Below are positions 24,138 through 30,581 of a DNA stretch of 33,264 bases, in pieces. Position numbers and translations under genes: made by a program. Source of the DNA: Actinomycetota bacterium (GTDB taxonomy: Bacteria; Actinomycetota; Acidimicrobiia; Acidimicrobiales; Ilumatobacteraceae); NCBI GenBank assembly GCA_015767405.1, contig JADWMG010000004.1, forward strand, positions 1 to 33,264, read 5' to 3'. Position 1 is the stretch's first letter; every line of letters begins with the position of its first letter. Under the pieces are notes generated by a model, which was given only the letters and a program-made list of their open reading frames with translations, was not told the DNA's origin and searched no databases.

Positions 24138-26483
24138 ATGGGTGGATCAGACATCGACTCGGAGACGGGTCTTTCCGACGGCGAGGTCGCGGAACGAATC
24201 GCGGACGGCCGATCCAACATCGTTCCGGAGCCGCCAGGGCGCACGCTCGCCCAGATCATTCGGGCCAACACCTTCACGACCGTGAACGCGATCATGATCG
24301 TGCTCTTCGTGTTGGTTGTCATTTCCGGAAACCCACGTGACGGATTGTTCGTCGGCGTCGTCGTATCGAACTCCGTCATTGGAGTTGTTCAGGAAGTTAG
24401 GGCGCGTCGCGAACTCGGTCGCCTGCAAGTCGTCACAGAACCTCGCGCTGTGGTTGTGCGCGATGGCACGCCGCGGACGATCGGCACGGAGCAGATTGTG
24501 CTCGACGATCTCATTGAGCTGAGTCTCGGCGGCCAGGTGCCGGTTGACGGTGTGATCGTCTCTTCGACTGGTCTTCGAATGGACGAGTCGATGCTCACGG
24601 GGGAGTCGCTCGAAGTTCACAAGGAAGATGGTGAAGAAGTTCTTTCCGGCAGTTTTGTGGTGGCCGGCAATGCGAGGGTCCGAGCCACGGCGGTTGGTGC
24701 CGATAGCTATGCGAGCAACTTGGCGACGGAGGCGAAGACCTTCACAGCAGCGCGCTCGCAGCTACGCCGAGGTATCGACCGCATACTTCGGTGGCTGACG
24801 ATCATCATTCCGATCGCATCGATCTTCTTGTTCGTCTCCCTGCTCGGGGAACAGAGTTGGCAAGATGCTCTCCAGGGGACAGTCGCCGCGGCGGTTGCGA
24901 TGGTGCCCGATGGGCTCGTCCTGTTGACGAGCGTGGCTTTCATGGCCGGCGTGATAGCGCTCGCTCGGCACAATGCTCTGGCGAGCCAACTTTCAACCGT
25001 CGAGGTGCTCGCCCGCGTCGACGTTCTGTGTCTCGATAAGACGGGCACGATCACGACTGGTGACATCAGCTTTGCGGCGATCCATTCGTGTGGCGATCAA
25101 TCGGAGACCGAGATTCGAGAAATCCTGGCCGCCCTTTCGTCAGCTGATCGCGCCCCCAATGCCACGATGGCCGCGATCGTCGATGAAGTCGGATCGGACA
25201 CCGAGTGGATTGTTGATGAGGTCGAGCCCTTCAACAGCACCCGGAAATGGGCGGCAGCATCGTTCGTCGATCGATGCTGGTTCTTCATCGGCGCGCCCGA
25301 ATTCCTCATTGCGGAAGGTGATTCAGCACGGGCCCTCGCTGAGGGTCTCAGTGCGTCGGGCAAACGAATACTCGCCGTCGGGTCCTCTGAATCGGGGCCC
25401 GAGGAAGATTCTCCCGCTCCCGCGATCTCGCCTCTAGCGATCGTGGAGCTGGAAGACGAGATCCGACCCGACGCTCCTGAGATCTTGGCGTACTTCGCCG
25501 ATCAAGACGTGACGCTGAAAGTGATTTCGGGCGACAATCCTGAAACGGTCGCGGCGATAGCGGAACGTGCTGGCCTCGAACTGTCCGCTCCACCAGTCGA
25601 CGCCCGAAGCCTGTCGGACGATCTCGACCAAATGGCCGATCAGCTCGAAAGCGGAGTGGTGTTCGGCAGAGTTGCACCGAGGCAGAAGCAGGCGATGGTT
25701 CGTGCTCTCCAGCACCGGAACCATGTTGTTGCAATGACCGGTGACGGCGTCAACGACGTACTCGCATTGAAGGAGGCCGATCTCGGGATCTCCATGGGCT
25801 CAGGAAGCGAAGCGACCAGGTCGGTCGCAGACCTCGTGCTGACCGACGACTCATTCTCGAGTCTCCCGGTTGTTGTCGGCGAAGGCCGCAAAGTGATCAA
25901 CAATGTCGAGCGAGTGTCCAACCTGTTCGTCACCAAGGCGGCCTATGCGGTGCTGTTGACGTTTGCGGTCGGACTCATCGGTAGTCCGTTTCCGTTCCTG
26001 CCCCGCCAACTCACTCTGATCGGAACGTTCAGTATTGGTATTCCAGGAGTGTTCCTTGCGTTGGCGCCCGAAACGGATCTGGTTCGGCCTGGATTTCTGC
26101 GACGCGTGCTGTGGTTCTCCGTCCCCGCAGGTATTGCGGCCGGATCGGCAACGCTTGCCGCATTCGAGGCGTCGCAGCGGATCACCGACCTCGATCTCGA
26201 CGAAGCGAGAACGCTCGCCACGGTGACGCTGATGAGTATCGGTTTGGTAGTTCTTGCTGTGTCGAGCCGTCCGCTTCGGCTCTGGAAGATCGGTTTGGTT
26301 GCCAGCATGGCCGCCGCGTTTGCAGTGACCTTCATGGTGCCGTGGCTCCGGGACTACTTCGAGCTCGACCTGTTCGTCAGCAGTGCATGGGGTTTTGCGA
26401 TCGCCGCAGTCGTGATCGCCGGGACGTTCATCATCTTGATCCCATCCCTCTTCCACTCAAAGTTCGCCCGCCAGCCCGAGTAA
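24138..26483 (+). CDS. ctpE: P-type ATPase, CtpE-like (probable Ca2+/cation transporter)
   Basis: A 781-residue cation pump. The actuator motif TGES (154-157), phosphorylation motif D300-KTGTIT, nucleotide-domain SGDNPETV and hinge TGDGVND (534-540) are all present, with about ten membrane helices. Along its length it resembles mycobacterial CtpE, reported as a calcium importer (GLSDGEVAERIADGRSN at the start, VMQ/VVQE loop, IGIPGVFLALAPE in the C-terminal half). The TM4 ion-site motif reads VPDGLVLLTS where CtpE has VPEGL, so a key Glu is Asp. I chose ATG 24138 behind a GGCGGGAC stretch; an upstream start would lie beyond the palindrome. The symbol is by resemblance. Confidence 0.88.
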   Translation: MGGSDIDSETGLSDGEVAERIADGRSNIVPEPPGRTLAQIIRANTFTTVNAIMIVLFVLVVISGNPRDGLFVGVVVSNSVIGVVQEVRARRELGRLQVVTEPRAVVVRDGTPRTIGTEQIVLDDLIELSLGGQVPVDGVIVSSTGLRMDESMLTGESLEVHKEDGEEVLSGSFVVAGNARVRATAVGADSYASNLATEAKTFTAARSQLRRGIDRILRWLTIIIPIASIFLFVSLLGEQSWQDALQGTVAAAVAMVPDGLVLLTSVAFMAGVIALARHNALASQLSTVEVLARVDVLCLDKTGTITTGDISFAAIHSCGDQSETEIREILAALSSADRAPNATMAAIVDEVGSDTEWIVDEVEPFNSTRKWAAASFVDRCWFFIGAPEFLIAEGDSARALAEGLSASGKRILAVGSSESGPEEDSPAPAISPLAIVELEDEIRPDAPEILAYFADQDVTLKVISGDNPETVAAIAERAGLELSAPPVDARSLSDDLDQMADQLESGVVFGRVAPRQKQAMVRALQHRNHVVAMTGDGVNDVLALKEADLGISMGSGSEATRSVADLVLTDDSFSSLPVVVGEGRKVINNVERVSNLFVTKAAYAVLLTFAVGLIGSPFPFLPRQLTLIGTFSIGIPGVFLALAPETDLVRPGFLRRVLWFSVPAGIAAGSATLAAFEASQRITDLDLDEARTLATVTLMSIGLVVLAVSSRPLRLWKIGLVASMAAAFAVTFMVPWLRDYFELDLFVSSAWGFAIAAVVIAGTFIILIPSLFHSKFARQPE

Positions 26484-26490
26484 CCAGACT

Positions 26491-26535
26491 TGTGGTGAGC
26501 TTGTCCGCGGACAGGTCGCGCTCAAGCTCACCGCA
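26491..26535. terminator. Two-way hairpin between convergent genes
   Basis: TGTGGTGAGCTTG (26491-26503) pairs with CAAGCTCACCGCA (26523-26535), a 13-bp stem with one G:U pair. An inner CGCG/CGCG pairing continues it. It lies 8 bp after the P-ATPase stop and 5 bp before the stop of the minus-strand gene, so it can serve both. Confidence 0.7.
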
Positions 26536-26539
26536 AGGG

Positions 26540-27205
26540 TCAGGCCGGGGTACCGTCGGCGTCGTCGCGCCAGCTGTCTTCGGGTGGTGGAACATCGGTG
26601 ACGCCGACCTCGTTACCGAGACTCGCTCCGACCAGCTCCAGTCGATCACCGCTCCAGAATCGTCCCGGGTCGTACCAGTTGGCTGGACGATCAGTTCCGA
26701 GGAGACCCATGCGTTCGTATGTGATGGCCACCAGCTCGGCGCAATAGATATCGGTGAGCGGCACACCGCGCCTCATCCGGCCCTTGATCCAGTGACCGGC
26801 AAGCGTTTTGGTACGCGGGAAGCCGCGCCCGCTGTACTCGGCGACGACCTGCAGCGCACGATCTTCCATATCATCAGAAGCAGCGATGTCGATCTGACGG
26901 AACCATGGTTGCTGGTTGTACCTGTGAGTCCAGACACTGACAGCGCGATTGAGGTGATGGAGCTGCGTCCCTCGCTGGCGCAGCCCCGTCCATACGTTCG
27001 GCATGCTCGCCCCGAGTTCGGCATGCCAGAGCAGAGGTGGCAGATCGTCGAGCGCGAGGACGACCCCGACGTGGTTGACAGGGCTGTTGGTGAACAATCG
27101 GATCGTGCGATCTGCCACCGCCTTACCGCGAAACAGCCACACGTCGCCGGTGGCCGCGTCGGCGACCGCATCGTGTAATGACAGAGAGTTCGGCATCGAG
27201 GACAT
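26540..27205 (-). CDS. Permuted papain-like (YiiX/NlpC-P60-type) cysteine hydrolase-like protein
   Basis: A 221-residue protein that looks like a circularly permuted NlpC/P60 enzyme of the YiiX/YaeF sort. GDVWLFRGK (20-28) opens the domain, H45 stands in NHVGVV, and C155 follows late in IYCAELVAITY, the reversed His-then-Cys order of the group. Such proteins hydrolyse amide or thioester bonds in lipids or peptides. There is no signal peptide, so it is probably cytoplasmic. The ATG at 27205 has GAGG about 10 bases upstream; an internal ATG three codons on is possible. A small membrane-protein gene diverges 13 bp away. The family assignment is by pattern and moderately sure. Confidence 0.65.
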   Translation of the reverse strand: MSSMPNSLSLHDAVADAATGDVWLFRGKAVADRTIRLFTNSPVNHVGVVLALDDLPPLLWHAELGASMPNVWTGLRQRGTQLHHLNRAVSVWTHRYNQQPWFRQIDIAASDDMEDRALQVVAEYSGRGFPRTKTLAGHWIKGRMRRGVPLTDIYCAELVAITYERMGLLGTDRPANWYDPGRFWSGDRLELVGASLGNEVGVTDVPPPEDSWRDDADGTPA

Positions 27206-27218
27206 AATCTAGATCCTC

Positions 27219-27389
27219 ATGCGGTGGGCAAAGTTCCTTGGTATTGCCGGAGTGGTCGGGGTGTTGAGCGTTGCGGGTGTGCAGGTTTACCGTCGGCGCC
27301 AACAACGTCAGTGGAACGAGGTTGAGCCTTCCGAGCTCCGAGAACGTCTACATGTTCGCCTCGAGGCTTCGCCGTACGCGGTGGACTGA
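27219..27389 (+). CDS. Small single-pass membrane protein (56 residues)
   Basis: ATG 27219 opens a 56-codon frame ending with TGA at 27387. It begins MRWAKFLGIAG and has one hydrophobic helix (about residues 6-24). A basic patch (RRRQQRQ, 25-31) and an acidic or mixed cytoplasmic tail (PSELRERLHVRLE) follow. Positive-inside charge and clean codon use support a real gene; no family is recognised. A CATAAT at 27203-27208 with ATGACA 19 bp upstream could be its promoter, giving a near-leaderless message, which is speculative. It diverges from the permuted papain-like gene and ends 17 bp before the end of the convergent DAC gene. Confidence 0.55.
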   Translation: MRWAKFLGIAGVVGVLSVAGVQVYRRRQQRQWNEVEPSELRERLHVRLEASPYAVD

Positions 27390-27406
27390 CTGCCTATAGC
27401 TATCGG

Positions 27407-28378
27407 TCAGGACCGTGTTGGGTCGTCTGGCGAACGCCCGACAACGCGCCCGTCGCGAAACACCGTCACGGGACCGCTCTCGCTGACTGCCACCACGATC
27501 GCCGAAGGGTCGTCGAAGCTGTACCGACGCGCCGATGTGTGACGGGTTCCGCCCATTGCTTCGATCGACTGCTCGGCCGCGACGCTCGGGATGAGCCGCA
27601 CGCCGAGCTGACGGAGCACGCCCTTGTTGTCGATGATCGTCGCTCCATCGACTTGGGTCAGTACGTGACGCAGCGGCCCAAGGTCAGTTGGGCGAGCGAG
27701 GCGTAACGGCGGGGGTGGGGCCATTCGCTGCTCGAACCTGCCGCCGTGGCTCCCACCGAGGATCATCAATGCACCAATGCCAGCGGCACCGAGATCGTGA
27801 ACGGCGAACCGCAGTACACGATCGAGGATGCTGCTATCGGTGTCGTCCAGGCCACAGCTGGCCTGTTCGAGCCATGATTCGAACGGTGGTTCGACGTGCC
27901 ATGTGGAACCGTCCCAACGGGCCACGCCGAACGAGCCGACAACGCGTACATCGCTGTCAGGGCGGCGTTGCACGATGATGGCCCCGGTTGCTTCGGCCAG
28001 CACCACAACGTCTCGTTCGGACCCCGCTGCCCGGTCGAACACTGCGAGCGCGGTGACGCCATCGGCCTCGCGGATTGTCCAGCTGACGAGGCCGTCGGCG
28101 TACCTTCGTGTGTCGTGGTCATCGCGCTCAGCCGTGCGGCTCAAGGTTGTCGTCAGCCCGGTGATCCGCGACCAGTCGTCGGGAGCATTGGACGGCAGCA
28201 CGATTGAGCCGTATGTGGGAAGCCGCCGTTCATGACGAGGCGGGCGAAGCGCGTAGTCGAGTTCGTCGACGAGAACGCTTGGCGCCGATGTCGCCTCGAT
28301 GATTCCCGTCCCCTCGTCGAGGAGTTCTTCCTCCAGTCGGCGTAGGCGGCCTGAAGCCATTCGGCGAGCGCTGTCCAC
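27407..28378 (-). CDS. Diadenylate-cyclase (DisA/DAC-domain) protein, atypical
   Basis: A 323-residue protein whose C-terminal third matches the DAC domain that makes c-di-AMP from two ATP. ALMILGGSHG (203-212), the DGA metal motif at 244-246 (QVDGATIIDNKG) and GTRHT at 277-281 are followed by AIVVAVSESGPVTVFRDG. Classical enzymes have GTRHR; here the last Arg is Thr281, so activity is uncertain. The N-terminal 190 residues are unlike DisA, and the DNA-binding helix-hairpin-helix end of DisA is missing. Starts at GTG 28378 or ATG 28360 are both possible, and neither has a good ribosome site. It follows an enoyl-CoA hydratase gene by 63 bp. Confidence 0.72.
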   Translation of the reverse strand: MDSARRMASGRLRRLEEELLDEGTGIIEATSAPSVLVDELDYALRPPRHERRLPTYGSIVLPSNAPDDWSRITGLTTTLSRTAERDDHDTRRYADGLVSWTIREADGVTALAVFDRAAGSERDVVVLAEATGAIIVQRRPDSDVRVVGSFGVARWDGSTWHVEPPFESWLEQASCGLDDTDSSILDRVLRFAVHDLGAAGIGALMILGGSHGGRFEQRMAPPPPLRLARPTDLGPLRHVLTQVDGATIIDNKGVLRQLGVRLIPSVAAEQSIEAMGGTRHTSARRYSFDDPSAIVVAVSESGPVTVFRDGRVVGRSPDDPTRS

Positions 28379-28400
28379 TCGCTCAGGTTAGGAGCCCCTT

Positions 28401-28428
28401 ACGAGATCGAGGTACCCCGGCATCTCGT
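28401..28428 (-). terminator. Hairpin between enoyl-CoA hydratase and DAC genes
   Basis: ACGAGAT (28401-28407) and ATCTCGT (28422-28428) form a 7-bp stem around a 14-nt loop with an inner GGTACC, just after the hydratase stop. It may end that transcript or separate it from the DAC gene. There is no T-run. Confidence 0.35.
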
Positions 28429-28441
28429 GAGGTCCGAGGGG

Positions 28442-29194
28442 TCAGCTTCTGGCCATGCGTTCCCGGGTGTCCTCTGGCATGCCATATGGGAGTGACCGTT
28501 CGTGGAGAATCGCATCTGTTCGGTTCATGTTGTCGTGATCGGCCAGGAGTCTCTTGACACGACGGTTCGTCCCGTATGAGTTGGCGAGGATTTCGGCGAC
28601 CAAGTCGGCGACAGCACCATCGAGTTCGTCGTCGGGAACTGCCCGATCGACGAGCCCTATTGCATCGGCTTCCTTGCCGTCGATACGTCGACTCGTGAAC
28701 ATGAGTTGTTTGGCCGTCGAGCGCCCGACACGTTCGGGTAGACGTACCGACATACCCCAGATCGGAACCAGCCCCCATTGACCGTGTGTGTCGCCGAGCT
28801 TGGTGGACTCCGCGGCGATGAGGATGTCGCAGGCGAGAGCCAGCTCGAGGCCGCCGGTGAAACAGTGACCGTGGATGCGTGCGATGGTCGGCTGCGGCAA
28901 CTGCTCCAACGCGTCAACGGTCTCGGGTTCGAAGTGCGGGCTAGGTGCTTCTTCCCCGGAGGCGATGGCGGCGAGGTCGTGACCAGCGCAGAAGGAACGG
29001 CCGGCGCCTTGCAGGACGACACATCGAATCGAGTCGTCGGTTGCGATTGCGTCGAGGTGCGCACGAAGAGCCACGAAGGATCCGGGGGTCAAGGCGTTCA
29101 GTTTGTCTGGCCTATTGAGGGTCAGGGTTGCGAGGCCATCGGAATCCGATCGCAGAACGAGTGATTCAGCGGATGGGTCAGAGGAGGCGGCCAT
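28442..29194 (-). CDS. Enoyl-CoA hydratase/isomerase-family protein
   Basis: A 250-residue crotonase-fold enzyme acting on acyl-CoA thioesters. The oxyanion-hole segment GAGRSFCAGHDLAAI (63-77) and TGGLELALACDILIAAES (113-130) are clear. Glu117 matches the first catalytic Glu of hydratase, but the second (Glu164 in rat enzyme) aligns with His137 in GDTHGQWGLVP. The reaction may therefore be isomerisation or another crotonase chemistry. The frame is open to 29413, but ATG 29194 gives the normal start. It diverges from the serine-hydrolase gene. No other beta-oxidation genes are close. Confidence 0.87.
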   Translation of the reverse strand: MAASSDPSAESLVLRSDSDGLATLTLNRPDKLNALTPGSFVALRAHLDAIATDDSIRCVVLQGAGRSFCAGHDLAAIASGEEAPSPHFEPETVDALEQLPQPTIARIHGHCFTGGLELALACDILIAAESTKLGDTHGQWGLVPIWGMSVRLPERVGRSTAKQLMFTSRRIDGKEADAIGLVDRAVPDDELDGAVADLVAEILANSYGTNRRVKRLLADHDNMNRTDAILHERSLPYGMPEDTRERMARS

Positions 29195-29206
29195 CTTGAC
29201 AGTTTG

Positions 29207-29226
29207 CCTCAAGTCACGAATTGAGG
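29207..29226. promoter_or_regulatory. Inverted repeat in a divergent promoter region
   Basis: CCTCAA-N8-TTGAGG is a perfect 6-bp inverted repeat between the divergent hydratase (start 29194) and serine hydrolase (start 29260). A TTGACA (29196-29201) stands next to it, but no good -10 follows. It could be an operator; evidence is thin. Confidence 0.3.
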
Positions 29227-29259
29227 GTGAAGTCGTGCCGCTGGAACTATCTTGCCCGC

Positions 29260-30525
29260 ATGAACCCCGTTGGACGCATCCCAGTGATAGGCGCGGCGGT
29301 AGTCCTACTGGCAATCTCCGCGTGTACCGGCGATAGCGAATCCGACTCCGACTCGGTATCTGCGACAACGACATCGTCAACCGAGACAACGATGGCTGCG
29401 ACGAGGGCACCAACGTCGAGCACGTCGCCGGAGTCCACTACGACTTCGGAACCGGTTCCCGAATCCACCGAAGCTCCAGTACCCGAACCGGTCGACTACG
29501 ACTTCTCGGCTGTCTCGCCCATCGTGCAGGACTTCGTCGACGAACGATGGCTGAACGGAGCCGGGCTGATCATCGTGCACCGCGACGATGGCGTGATCTA
29601 CGAAGACCATTGGGGCGAGTTCAGCAAGGACCGCGTTTCGTTGATCGCATCGTCCAGCAAGATGATCACCGCCGGAGTGCTCCTGCGTCTGCAGGATGAG
29701 GGCCTGCTCGACATCGATGCGCCAGTTGCTGATGCAGTCGAGTGGGGGGTGGGCAACCCTGAAGTCACACCGGCCCAACTCATGTCCAACAGTTCCGGAC
29801 TTGTTGGACTGGTCCCCAATCCAGCGTACGGGCCCTACATCTGCCAGTACCTACCCTTCGGGACGATTCAGGACTGCGCGGCATCGATTTTCAACAACCT
29901 GGACGACGAGAACGACGTTGTTGCCCCCGATACCGAGTTCCGCTACGGCGGCGCGCAGTGGCAGGTCGCCGGTGCGGTGGCCGAGGCGGTCTCGGGCAAG
30001 TCGTGGGCCGAGCTGATCGATGAGATCTATGTCCAGCCATGCGCGCTCGAGTCGTTGGCGTACAACAACAATCTTGCGCTGATCGCGTCTGAAGGATTTC
30101 GCTATCCGGCATCGTTCAACGGTGACCCCACAACTCTCGCTTCAACAGAGAATCCGAACATGGAAGCCGGCGCCTACATCACGACCGGTGACTACGGCAA
30201 GCTGTTGCTGATGCATCTTCGGGGAGGTGCCTGCGACGACAATCAGGTGCTCACACAGGAGTCCCTCGACCTGATGCATGCGGATCGCATCGGTGATGTT
30301 TATGGGGGTGACGCATACTCTGCCGGCAGGGGGTACGGCATGGGGTGGTGGGTTGATCGCGAGAGCGGAAGAATAAGCGACGAGGGCGCCTACGGGGCCG
30401 TCCCGTGGCTCGACCTAGCGGATGGTTATGGCGCCTATCTCGTGATCGAAGCCGACAGCGCGACAGGTAACGAACTCGCCGGTCTGCTCTACGACGTCAT
30501 CGACGAAGCGGTCACCCAGTCCTGA
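29260..30525 (+). CDS. Serine hydrolase lipoprotein, class C beta-lactamase/esterase-like
   Basis: A 421-residue exported protein. Its signal ends in a lipobox (LLAISAC, C22), so it should be lipid-anchored outside the membrane. A Ser/Thr/Pro-rich spacer (about 25-78) precedes the catalytic domain. The nucleophile motif S131-S-S-K134 is present. The second motif, normally YxN, reads FRYGGAQWQVAG, a YGG form I associate with esterase-type members rather than beta-lactamases. NSSGLVG stands for the usual HTSGL. Two cysteine pairs (YICQYLPFGTIQDCA, GGACDD) may form disulfides. The ATG at 29260 gives the shortest complete signal peptide. A peptidase or esterase role on cell-wall or exported substrates is likelier than drug resistance. 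Confidence 0.85.
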   Translation: MNPVGRIPVIGAAVVLLAISACTGDSESDSDSVSATTTSSTETTMAATRAPTSSTSPESTTTSEPVPESTEAPVPEPVDYDFSAVSPIVQDFVDERWLNGAGLIIVHRDDGVIYEDHWGEFSKDRVSLIASSSKMITAGVLLRLQDEGLLDIDAPVADAVEWGVGNPEVTPAQLMSNSSGLVGLVPNPAYGPYICQYLPFGTIQDCAASIFNNLDDENDVVAPDTEFRYGGAQWQVAGAVAEAVSGKSWAELIDEIYVQPCALESLAYNNNLALIASEGFRYPASFNGDPTTLASTENPNMEAGAYITTGDYGKLLLMHLRGGACDDNQVLTQESLDLMHADRIGDVYGGDAYSAGRGYGMGWWVDRESGRISDEGAYGAVPWLDLADGYGAYLVIEADSATGNELAGLLYDVIDEAVTQS

Positions 30526-30530
30526 CAGGC

Positions 30531-30581
30531 CGTTCTCGTGAACTATTACCGACGTGTCGTCGGCCGAAGATCACGAGAACG
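30531..30581. terminator. Nested two-way hairpin between convergent genes
   Basis: CGTTCTCGTGA (30531-30541) and TCACGAGAACG (30571-30581) are perfect 11-bp inverted arms enclosing a second hairpin, CCGAC-GTGTC-GTCGG (30549-30563). The right arm includes the stop codon and last codons of the minus-strand gene. It can end transcription from both sides. Confidence 0.65.

Noticed and set aside
29260-30525. Beta-lactamase resistance gene
   Set aside because: It has a YGG second motif and esterase-like features; the family is broad and most members are not beta-lactamases.
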